NCBI GenBank assembly: GCA_036520835.1
Contig: DATDIX010000118.1
Span: 1-7,106 of the forward strand
Direction of reading: 5' to 3'
Length of the DNA stretch: 7,106 nt
Source of the DNA: VBAT01 sp036520835
Lineage (GTDB): Bacteria > Bacteroidota > Bacteroidia > Chitinophagales > Chitinophagaceae
In this document: positions 1-6,071 of the stretch, one piece after another
Numbering within the stretch: position 1 is the first letter of the stretch
Layout of the letters: each line of letters begins with the position of its first letter
The notes under the pieces: model-generated
What the model was told of the DNA's origin: nothing
Database searches by the model: none
The model's input: the letters and a program-made list of their open reading frames with translations, nothing else
Position numbers and translations under genes: made by a program

Positions 1-582
1 ACTTAACAGTAGCCGGTCGATAACGCCTGGCTGGAAGACTGAAACAAAAAAAGAAGACAGGTCTCCATTGTAGATAGCTGTACTGGTATTGTCTTTTAAA
101 TCATAACTGGCCACGGGTATGGTTTTCAGGTTATCGTTTCGTTTGTAGATACATATCTTTATCTTCTCGCCGGTATTATTTATAAACTCGGTATTCTTTC
201 TCGAGGATTTTCTTTCGGCGGAGAATTTGGATTCTTTTCCGCTCATGACCAGGTTGCCGCTTACATTTTTCTGGGTAAACAGCAGTTTATCAAGAATAGC
301 CGGCTTGAATATCTTAACATTATACACCCCGTTTTTGTAATTCTTTGAATCACCGGGCTTGATGTTAAATGAAGTTAGCCCGACAGCCATGACCTCATCT
401 CCGGGGTTATATAATATCACCTTTACTTCAAGGTTGCTGTTATTGGTAAATGTAATGTTGGCTGGGGCAATATTCTTGATGCCGAGTGTGTAATAGGATC
501 TGTCCTGTGCCTGTATATTATCTGGTATGCAGGCGTACAGAACAATTAACAGTATTGCTGCAAGGGAATTAATTCTTTTCAT
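1..582 (-). CDS. Exported tandem-domain protein of unknown function (C-terminus beyond left edge)
   Basis: An open frame of 194 codons starts at the ATG at 582-580 and is still open at base 1, so the C-terminus is missing. I do not recognise the family. Residues 1-25 form a signal peptide (MKR, then a hydrophobic stretch) with likely cleavage at IQA|QD (A25|Q26). C18 is not in a good lipobox (LYAC has Tyr at -2), so a lipoprotein is less likely. The rest contains two copies of one domain, about residues 43-103 and 131-194, offset by 88-91 residues. Both share F-x-NN-(S/T), then K-x-x-(L/I)-Y, then S-(F/Y)-(N/D), then V-x-x-F-x-P and D-(K/R)-LL. The pattern suggests beta-rich, possibly Ig- or lectin-like modules, which is inference. 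More copies may lie beyond the edge. The gene is divergent from the sulfatase gene and has an AT-rich leader without a Shine-Dalgarno box, as its neighbours do. The gene call is sure; the function is open. Confidence 0.85.
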   Translation of the reverse strand, partial: MKRINSLAAILLIVLYACIPDNIQAQDRSYYTLGIKNIAPANITFTNNSNLEVKVILYNPGDEVMAVGLTSFNIKPGDSKNYKNGVYNVKIFKPAILDKLLFTQKNVSGNLVMSGKESKFSAERKSSRKNTEFINNTGEKIKICIYKRNDNLKTIPVASYDLKDNTSTAIYNGDLSSFFVSVFQPGVIDRLLLS

Positions 583-643
583 CTTGTTATTTATTTAAAA
601 TACCAGGTAATAAGAATATTGATCAGCCTGAAGGAGCGGAATA

Positions 644-651
644 CAAATGTA
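644..651 (-). promoter_or_regulatory. Candidate Bacteroidetes -7 promoter box for the leftward gene
   Basis: Read on the minus strand, the bases are TACATTTG, an exact match to the Bacteroidetes sigma-ABfr -7 consensus TAnnTTTG. It lies 61 bases upstream of the ATG at 582, a suitable distance. No TTG is present 19-23 bases upstream where the -33 element should be, so this is half a promoter. Chance matches to so short a motif are common. No other exact match to the box was seen by eye in the gene-free spacers of this window. Confidence 0.35.
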
Positions 652-701
652 AGGTAGAGAAAATCGGAATTGTAAAGTCCAAATTCTGAAGTGGTTTGCC
701 C

Positions 702-735
702 TTTCCCCGGGGCAGGTGTTCGACCCTTGGGGAAA
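702..735 (+). other. Leader hairpin upstream of the sulfatase gene
   Basis: TTTCCCC at 702-708 pairs with GGGGAAA at 729-735. The stem continues through G709 and G710 against T728 and T727 (G-U pairs in RNA) and G711-G712 against C726-C725, giving about 11 pairs around a 12-base loop (713-724). The G-U pairs form only in plus-strand RNA; in minus-strand RNA they would be A-C mismatches. The structure therefore favours the rightward transcript. It sits about 75 bases before the sulfatase ATG. It is followed by A-rich rather than T-rich sequence, so it is not an intrinsic terminator. It could be a leader stability or regulatory element, or chance. No known riboswitch class is recognised. Confidence 0.4.
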
Positions 736-810
736 AAGAGAATTCTTTAAAGAGGCTGTTAATCAGAGTTCATGCAATAAAGTTGGTAACTTACCTAACA
801 AATAATAATT

Positions 811-2115
811 ATGCGCCCCCTGTTTTTGATAACCCTCTTCTTAAATGGGTTCATGACACCTGTTCTGTCTCAAACAGCAAGACCCAATATCATTTACATT
901 ATGGCTGATGACCTGGGATATGCCGACCTGAGTAGCTATGGCCGGAAAGATTACCAAACACCACAACTCGATAAACTGGCCGGGCAGGGTGTGAAATTTA
1001 TGAATGCGTATGCAGCAGCGGCGCTTTGTACACCGACCCGTACGGCTTTTATGACCGGCCGTTACCCGGCCCGTACACGGGTAGGTTTGATGGAGCCGCT
1101 CAGGGGAAGTTATAAAGACAGTATTGTTGGACTTACCCCTGATCATACTTCCGTTGCCACGTTGTTGAAGAAAAGCGGTTACGAAACCTGTCTCGTTGGT
1201 AAATGGCATTTGGGTTATGGTCCAAAGTATAGTCCTAATAAAAATGGGTTTGATTATTTTTTTGGCTTTCATGCCGGCGGTACAGATTACTACTCACACG
1301 CTAACCGGAAAGGCGAAGGCGATCTGTATGAAAATGAAAACCCGGTGAAGAAGGAGGGTTACCTGACTGATATATGGACGGAGAAGGCGGTGGAGATAAT
1401 AAAGAAAAAACATGAAAAGCCTTTTTTCCTGAGCATGATGTTCAATGCGCCGCACTGGCCATTGCAGGCGCCTGGTGATGGCAAGTACCCGGATAGTCTG
1501 GATTGGATCACCGGGGGGAAAAAAGAAAAGTTCGTTGCCATGATGAAAAGCCTCGATGAGTCGGTCGGAAAAATCATGCAGGCAATAGATGATGAAAACA
1601 TAGCTGCCAATACCCTGGTTATTTTTACCAGCGATAATGGCGGAGAAAGATATTCTGATATGGGAATCTATTCCGGCAGGAAGGCGCAATTATGGGAAGG
1701 AGGTATCCGGGAACCGGCCTTTGTAAGATGGCCGGGTATTATTCCTGCCAATACGGTAACACAACAGGTAGCTATTACGATGGATTGGACAGCTACTATC
1801 CTTGCCGTGGCAAATGTAAAAGCCGACCCCGCTTTTCCATTGGATGGAATAAACCTGTTGCCTGTTTGTACAGGGAAGGAAAAGATTGTTGACCGGACAT
1901 TTTACTGGCGCCTTTTTCAGTCAACAAAACAAAAAGCCATTCGTGATGGTAACTGGAAATACCTGCAAACGGAGAAAGGTGAATTTCTTTTTCAGCTGGT
2001 GGATGACCCGGGAGAGAAGAATGATTTGAAAGAAAAAAATTCACCTGTTTTTGACAGGTTAAAAAAGAAATACAGTGAGTGGGAGAAGGATGTGTTGATA
2101 CCTGTGGAATTGTGA
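811..2115 (+). CDS. Secreted family S1 (type I) sulfatase
   Basis: This is a formylglycine-dependent sulfatase of the arylsulfatase/alkaline-phosphatase fold, which hydrolyses sulfate esters, in Bacteroidota typically on glycans. The 434-residue protein has a signal peptide (1-20, likely cleavage VLS|Q at S20|Q21), so it acts in the periplasm or outside the cell. Visible active-site parts in order are: calcium ligands D33-D34 in MADDLGY; the maturation motif C73-T-P-T-R77, in which Cys would be converted to formylglycine; GKWHLG with K131 and H133; APHWP with H215; TSDNGG with D275-N276; and K291 in the GRK..LWEGGIREP stretch. The C-terminal subdomain carries the usual RDGNWKYLQ and DDPGEKNDL segments (378-406). 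The set looks complete and the protein is probably active, at the short end of the family. Cys-type maturation needs a formylglycine-generating enzyme or anSME encoded elsewhere. The next gene, a deacetylase, starts 51 bases downstream with no terminator between. The ATG at 811 is chosen because it begins the signal peptide. Substrate and S1 subfamily cannot be told from sequence. Confidence 0.96.
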   Translation: MRPLFLITLFLNGFMTPVLSQTARPNIIYIMADDLGYADLSSYGRKDYQTPQLDKLAGQGVKFMNAYAAAALCTPTRTAFMTGRYPARTRVGLMEPLRGSYKDSIVGLTPDHTSVATLLKKSGYETCLVGKWHLGYGPKYSPNKNGFDYFFGFHAGGTDYYSHANRKGEGDLYENENPVKKEGYLTDIWTEKAVEIIKKKHEKPFFLSMMFNAPHWPLQAPGDGKYPDSLDWITGGKKEKFVAMMKSLDESVGKIMQAIDDENIAANTLVIFTSDNGGERYSDMGIYSGRKAQLWEGGIREPAFVRWPGIIPANTVTQQVAITMDWTATILAVANVKADPAFPLDGINLLPVCTGKEKIVDRTFYWRLFQSTKQKAIRDGNWKYLQTEKGEFLFQLVDDPGEKNDLKEKNSPVFDRLKKKYSEWEKDVLIPVEL

Positions 2116-2166
2116 CTTTTTAATTGCTTCTCAGAAGAATATAACGATCTCATAAAATAAGCTGTT

Positions 2167-3054
2167 ATGAAATTTTCATTCCTGCTAATTAGCTTCTTAC
2201 TTTTTACTTCGACCTTATTTGCGCAGAATGATAAGTCAACCGGCAAGATCCCCATCCTAATCCGCAGCGATGATATCGGTATGTGCCACGCTGTGAATAT
2301 GGCGGCCAAAGCCGTGCTGGAGACCGGCATGCCTGTTTCGATGTCGGTGATGGTTCCCTGTCCCTGGTTTACCGAAGCAGTGGCATTACTGAAACAATAT
2401 TCAAATGTTTCCATCGGCATACACCTGGTGCTTAATTCCGAATGGAAGAATTACCGCTGGGGACCCGTGTCAGGTGTACAGGCTGTTCCCACGTTAGTTG
2501 ATTCATTCGGACATTTTTTCCCTTCCCGCAGCAAGCTCTTTGGTAATAATCCAAAACTCAGTGAAATAGAAACAGAACTTCGTGCACAGATCGAAAAAGC
2601 GCTGCGGGCAGGATTGAAGATCGATTACCTGGATTATCACATGGGCGCAGCTATGCAAACCATGGAAACAAGAGCTATTGTCGAAAAACTCGCAGCGGAA
2701 TATAAACTGGCCATCTCAAGATACTATGACGAAGTGGATGTAGAAGGAGGGTACACGGCCCCGGTAGCCAATAAACTGGATACATTGATGGTAAAGCTGA
2801 GATCGCTGCAACCCGGCGGAACCAAATTGTTCGTCTTTCACATCGGGCTCGACAATGAAGAAATGAGTGCGATGGAAGACCTCAACCCAACAGGACCGAA
2901 AGAGATGAGCAAACACCGTAATGCTGAATTCAATGCATTGGTGTCCCCGCAATTCCAGCAACTCCTGCATGATCCGAAATACCGGCTGGTCAATTATCGC
3001 ATGCTGAATGAAGAAAAAGGATTGAAAACTATGAAAAGACCGGGAACAAATTAA
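2167..3054 (+). CDS. Secreted YdjC/ChbG (HpnK)-family carbohydrate deacetylase
   Basis: This 295-residue protein belongs to the YdjC/ChbG family of metal-dependent deacetylases, whose studied members remove acetyl groups from N-acetylated sugars such as chito-oligosaccharides. A signal peptide (1-19, LFA|QND) places it outside the cytoplasm, unlike cytoplasmic ChbG of Escherichia coli. Family landmarks are: RSDDIGMCHAVN with D35-D36 near the N-terminus, a variant of the usual DDFG..xxxN; GIHLVL with H86; LDYHMG with D156 and H158; FVFHIG with H225; and a late KHRNAEF with R251. D36, H86 and H158 are the probable metal ligands by family analogy. The segment around H158 shows one His where many members have a D-x-H-x-H pattern. 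Length is normal for the family. The gene follows the sulfatase gene by 51 bases with no promoter-like box or terminator, so co-transcription is likely. A joint role in breaking down sulfated N-acetyl sugars is inference. Confidence 0.9.
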   Translation: MKFSFLLISFLLFTSTLFAQNDKSTGKIPILIRSDDIGMCHAVNMAAKAVLETGMPVSMSVMVPCPWFTEAVALLKQYSNVSIGIHLVLNSEWKNYRWGPVSGVQAVPTLVDSFGHFFPSRSKLFGNNPKLSEIETELRAQIEKALRAGLKIDYLDYHMGAAMQTMETRAIVEKLAAEYKLAISRYYDEVDVEGGYTAPVANKLDTLMVKLRSLQPGGTKLFVFHIGLDNEEMSAMEDLNPTGPKEMSKHRNAEFNALVSPQFQQLLHDPKYRLVNYRMLNEEKGLKTMKRPGTN

Positions 3055-3489
3055 GTGGTGTAAACGGCTGGGCAGAAATTTTCAGGCCCTGGTTATTCCT
3101 TGTCCGGTATTGATTCAGTTTGTATGTATTTGCAGGTATAAAGAACACTACCTGCGTCATATAATGTTGGAATTTCAGAAGTAAAATTGTTAACTTTAAT
3201 AGGATTTTATTCCTGGTTACAACAGCCCCATTTTCGAAAAGGTTAGAATATCTGGTATAGACCCTGGAAACAAAAGGAGATCGTTTTTTCTAAAGAGTTG
3301 ATAAAATAATTTCCTGCTTTGACCAATATTAGCCCCACCGTTTCGTTCCGGTTTTAAGATCCTCTTCTGGTTGAAAAACAATTGCAGCTTTATTGATGAG
3401 CTGTAAGCCTGGCTATCTGTTATATTATTGACACCCGGATAAAACAGGATAATCATCAATTGAATTGAATACTTTTAAATTAACCTTTT
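3055..3489. other. 435-base spacer with no convincing gene
   Basis: No open frame here has a signal peptide, domain or codon pattern like the neighbours. An 80-codon minus-strand frame (3217-3459) resembles no family I know and has no leader features. No exact TAnnTTTG promoter box is seen on the plus strand; near misses are TCAGTTTG and TGTATTTG around 3116-3131. One short inverted repeat is listed separately. The spacer must hold the promoter of the downstream beta-barrel gene, but I cannot place it. A small RNA or a decayed gene is possible, with no positive evidence for either. Confidence 0.5.
3132..3155. repeat. Short perfect inverted repeat, possible hairpin
   Basis: GCAGGTA (3132-3138) and TACCTGC (3149-3155) are perfect 7-base arms around a 10-base loop. 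It lies 78 bases after the deacetylase stop codon. No T-run follows on the plus strand, so an intrinsic terminator is doubtful. It could be a 3'-end stabilising hairpin, a dyad operator, or chance. Confidence 0.35.
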
Positions 3490-4068
3490 ATGAAAAATTC
3501 TGTATTTGTTTTATTAGCAAGCTTATTTATGTTTCAGCTTAATGCCCAACTTACCATTAAACCCGGTATCGGGCTAAACGTTACTGATTATTCAAAAGAT
3601 CCCTGGACAGGAGAGGCAAAAGCAAAAACCGGCTGGCAAATAGGTGGTACTGTAGCATTTGGGAAAAGGCTATATTTTGAAACAGGTTTGTTTTATGTTG
3701 GAAAATCTACCGAGGTTACCGATTTCACTATGCAGCCAAATAGTATTGAAGCTAAATTAAACGGGATCAGGCTTCCCATCGGCGCAGGTCTTGGTATACT
3801 TGGCAATGCAAAAACAATGTTGCATATACGGGCTATGGGAGGATTATCCGGCTTTGTTATTACTTCAGTAAGTGATGACATTAACGAGGAAGGATTGAAT
3901 AAGACCAGCTGGGGTGTATATGCAGGCGCAGGGGTTGACTTCTGGAAATTCTATATTGATCTGTCCTATGAGTGGTCAGTCACGAATATAAATAAAGATG
4001 TTTCGCAGGTGGATCTGGGCAAAACCAGGTCGTTATTTCTTACCGGGGGATTGCGCATCAAGTTTTAG
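3490..4068 (+). CDS. Small outer-membrane beta-barrel protein (PorT/OMP_b-brl-like)
   Basis: The 192-residue protein has a signal peptide (1-19, LNA|QLT) and then alternating hydrophobic/polar strands with glycine-rich turns. Examples are KPGIGLNV near 24-31, GWQIGGTVAF (48-57), LYFETGLFYVG (61-71), LPIGAGLGIL (95-104), WGVYAGAGVDF (141-151), FYIDLSYEW (154-162) and the final LTGGLRIKF. It ends in Phe, the usual C-terminal aromatic of BAM-inserted barrels. The pattern and length fit the outer-membrane beta-barrel domain family widespread in Bacteroidota (PorT-like, about 8 strands). These proteins have no single known function; some act in secretion, adhesion or structure, so no specific role is given. 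The ATG at 3490 starts the signal peptide. The gene stands alone behind a 435-base spacer and converges on the next gene with 96 bases between the stop codons. I see no terminator in that gap. Confidence 0.85.
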   Translation: MKNSVFVLLASLFMFQLNAQLTIKPGIGLNVTDYSKDPWTGEAKAKTGWQIGGTVAFGKRLYFETGLFYVGKSTEVTDFTMQPNSIEAKLNGIRLPIGAGLGILGNAKTMLHIRAMGGLSGFVITSVSDDINEEGLNKTSWGVYAGAGVDFWKFYIDLSYEWSVTNINKDVSQVDLGKTRSLFLTGGLRIKF

Positions 4069-4164
4069 TGAAGCGATACCGGGTAATCAACAGGGGATTC
4101 CAGATGTCCGAAGGCCAGACGTCATCATTTATTCTTTCTTGGTTATTATTTTTTATCCTTTCTA

Positions 4165-4866
4165 TTAAAATATCCCAAACCTGATACCTGTTTCTGCAAG
4201 GATCATTGATGTCTTTGACTTTTTGGGGTCTAAAATTATTTGCGTGTTTTGAATAGCAGGGCGACCGTAATATTTTACACTGCTCCCATATAAATAAGAA
4301 CCTTTAAACAAAAGAGCTGTCTTTTTATTCTTTCCAAGGGGTATCTCAATTCCCAGTCCCGTACCGGCTCTGAAGGAACAACCGGTATGTGTATCCGAAT
4401 ACTCATATTTTGCCACGTTACTATTGGTAATAGGATTATAAAAAAGATCCCGGGTAATAGTTGCGGTGGTTAAAAATATATTCACACCAAGGCTGACATC
4501 AATATAAACATTCCATGAATTATCCACATTAAGCAGATCAGCCCTGAACAGGGTTGCCAGTGTAATAATATGATTCCATGATGCTACATGGAAAGTGTTG
4601 TACTCATTGTTATAGACGCCTGTATAATTGTCCTGGTCACCGCTTACCTGCATTATGCCTAATTCCCCGCCAATACTCAATGCAGATCTTTCTTTTAATT
4701 GATGTACAACTCCAAAAAGTAATCCGCTGGCTGTAACGGGGTATTTTTCTTTATACTCACCCTGCGGAAAACTCAACTGTAAACTGAGCGTAGCTTTATT
4801 CGTTTGCGCATTAGCGCCGGTTGCCAAAAGAAAAGCCAGGTATGAAAAGATAAGACAACGCACCAT
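4165..4866 (-). CDS. Exported beta-barrel-like protein, probably outer membrane
   Basis: I choose the ATG at 4866-4864 (233 residues). It directly begins a typical signal peptide, MVRCLIFSYLAFLLATGANA|Q, with cleavage at A20|Q21. An in-frame ATG at 4926 would add 20 residues rich in Pro, Leu and Arg ahead of the signal peptide. It would also lie only 17 bases after the upstream gene's terminator, leaving almost no leader. The mature part shows amphipathic strands and glycine turns (for example ALSIGGELGIMQV, YIDVSLGVNIFL, SFRAGTGLGIEI, ALLFKGSYLYGSS) and ends with GIRFGIF, a barrel-type C-terminal aromatic. I do not recognise a specific family. A lipid- or peptidoglycan-facing barrel role is inference. 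It shares no obvious sequence identity with the barrel protein facing it. The upstream terminator implies its own promoter between 4867 and 4943, but no consensus box is visible there; TAACTTGG is one mismatch away. Confidence 0.8.
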   Translation of the reverse strand: MVRCLIFSYLAFLLATGANAQTNKATLSLQLSFPQGEYKEKYPVTASGLLFGVVHQLKERSALSIGGELGIMQVSGDQDNYTGVYNNEYNTFHVASWNHIITLATLFRADLLNVDNSWNVYIDVSLGVNIFLTTATITRDLFYNPITNSNVAKYEYSDTHTGCSFRAGTGLGIEIPLGKNKKTALLFKGSYLYGSSVKYYGRPAIQNTQIILDPKKSKTSMILAETGIRFGIF

Positions 4867-4942
4867 AAGGATCAGTTCCAAGTTAATCCTATTTAGCCGG
4901 AGGGGCAAATCCGGGGGCACATCCACCAGGTATTGATGTAAA

Positions 4943-4966
4943 TAAAAAGGATCGCCTGAGCGATCC
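4943..4966 (-). terminator. Intrinsic (Rho-independent) terminator after the ARPP-1-like gene
   Basis: On the minus strand, GGATCGC-TCAG-GCGATCC forms a perfect 7-pair GC-rich stem with a 4-base loop (stem arms 4960-4966 and 4949-4955). It is followed at once by TTTTTATT. It begins 27 bases after the TAG at 4993-4995, so it ends the leftward SIMPL/ARPP-1 transcript. Read on the plus strand, the same stem is followed by CCG and then TTTT, a weaker context, and no plus-strand gene ends here. Confidence 0.9.
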
Positions 4967-4992
4967 CCGTTTTCTCATGGCACCTAACGCTA

Positions 4993-5961
4993 CTACTTAT
5001 CAAAAGCAGTAATTTTTACTTTCTTGCCGTTTACTTTTAAACTACGCCCGTTATTTTCCAGTACTTTGTCCTGTTTTGCCTCATCCGCTAAAAGGTTGTC
5101 AAGGTATTTAGCCACCGTGGCATCTGAAATAGTCACTTCCTTTCCATCATACAGCGCTTCTGAAATATAAGAGTTCAGGATATTGGCAACATTACTCCTG
5201 AATAATTGCGGCGTGCCATAAATATCACAGCCGATGATCCTGTCGCCGGTAACAGCCAGTACGCCGACAATCGTAGAGTCGGCCATAATCACCTTTGTAA
5301 ATGCATCTTTATATTCTTTTACTTCCTTGTTATAGGCAGTTGACTGGGTAACGGCAGTATAAGTACCTGTACTGGTGTTAGTGCCGTATGCCGTATTAAT
5401 AGAAGCCACTTTATTCCAAACCTGCCCCTGGCTTTTTTCCTTTACAATTGATTTTCTTACTGAATTATTAATATTACTGTGGTATGCGCTGAAGTTGCCA
5501 CCGGTATTTCCTGCAGACCACCTGCCATGCTCTACACAATACACGGAAAGCGAAATGGTTTGCTGCGGCAAAAGAAGGGTGTCTTTTTCGATCACCCTGT
5601 CTTGTTTGCCCCCCTTCACTATATCACCCATCGCTATTATAATGGTGTCTTTGGATGTATTGCTGAAACGAAGTGTATTAACTGACCCGCCGGAACCCAG
5701 TTCCTGTACCCTGATCTTGGATTGGTTAATGGCAGTTTCCAGTGTAGTATATTTTCCCATACCGGCAAATTCTTTATATAAGGAGGGTTTGGCTTTTATA
5801 TAATACAGTTTGACCTTTTTGTGCAGGGTGGAAAAACCTGCTTTGGCCACCTGCGAAGATTCATTGAAAGGAACATATAAATTATCTCTTTGCAATTGCG
5901 CCTTTGTGCCGAAGGCGATCAGCAGCAGGAACAGGCCTGTGAATGTTGTGATTATTTTCAT
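4993..5961 (-). CDS. Exported ARPP-1 (DUF6569)-like protein
   Basis: The 322-residue protein has a signal peptide (1-21, GTKA|QLQ) and is probably periplasmic or surface-located. The middle carries the signature I associate with the ARPP-1/DUF6569 family: MGDIVKGGKQDRVI (111-124, with G112, D113, G118, Q120, R122) followed by VYCVEHGRW (140-148, with C142, E144, R147, W148). A later VTGDRIIGCDIYG (238-249) repeats the theme of a conserved glycine-aspartate turn. Residues 185-212 between them are rich in Thr, Ser, Ala and Tyr. The family's biochemical activity is unknown to me; its name reflects association with ADP-ribosylglycohydrolase and rhodanese/phosphatase genes, none of which is present here. 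The gene lies 110 bases downstream of the SIMPL gene on the same strand, with no promoter-like box between, and ends at a clear terminator. The family call rests on remembered motifs; the gene itself is certain. Confidence 0.8.
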   Translation of the reverse strand: MKIITTFTGLFLLLIAFGTKAQLQRDNLYVPFNESSQVAKAGFSTLHKKVKLYYIKAKPSLYKEFAGMGKYTTLETAINQSKIRVQELGSGGSVNTLRFSNTSKDTIIIAMGDIVKGGKQDRVIEKDTLLLPQQTISLSVYCVEHGRWSAGNTGGNFSAYHSNINNSVRKSIVKEKSQGQVWNKVASINTAYGTNTSTGTYTAVTQSTAYNKEVKEYKDAFTKVIMADSTIVGVLAVTGDRIIGCDIYGTPQLFRSNVANILNSYISEALYDGKEVTISDATVAKYLDNLLADEAKQDKVLENNGRSLKVNGKKVKITAFDK

Positions 5962-6071
5962 AAATAGATGTTTTATACACTGAAAATAATACGGTGAAAT
6001 GCCTTTTATGAATAAACTGGGTGAAACGGGGTTCTGACTTGGTGGAAAAAAAGAATAGCCGGTTGATATGA

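Noticed and set aside
525..533. Possible lipoprotein Cys (C18) in the left-edge protein
   Set aside because: The preceding residues L-Y-A have Tyr at -2, a poor lipobox, while the IQA|Q site fits the signal peptidase I pattern of all the neighbours.
711..726. GTTCGA within a GC-rich stem, resembling a tRNA T-arm or an integration-site remnant
   Set aside because: The flanking bases do not form a proper 5-pair T-stem with a 7-base loop. No acceptor or anticodon arms are present, and no integrase or direct repeat is nearby.
841..1272. 143-codon minus-strand open frame opposite the sulfatase gene
   Set aside because: It lies wholly within the sulfatase gene, whose catalytic motifs are intact. 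Its translation has no signal peptide or recognisable domain.
1992..2420. 142-codon minus-strand open frame spanning the sulfatase/deacetylase junction
   Set aside because: It overlaps two well-supported genes on the other strand and shows no domain features; it is an antisense shadow.
3428..3433. TTGACA, resembling an E. coli -35 box, upstream of the beta-barrel gene
   Set aside because: No good -10 box lies at the right spacing, and Bacteroidota primary promoters use TTG/TAnnTTTG elements instead.
3217..3459. 80-codon minus-strand frame in the long spacer
   Set aside because: It has no signal peptide, domain or plausible leader. Its composition resembles translated non-coding AT-rich DNA. 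It cannot be excluded, but I have no positive evidence for it.
5375..5803. 142-codon plus-strand open frame opposite the ARPP-1-like gene
   Set aside because: It is antisense to the conserved motif region of a clear gene. Its hydrophobic, Cys- and Pro-rich translation is typical of a shadow frame.
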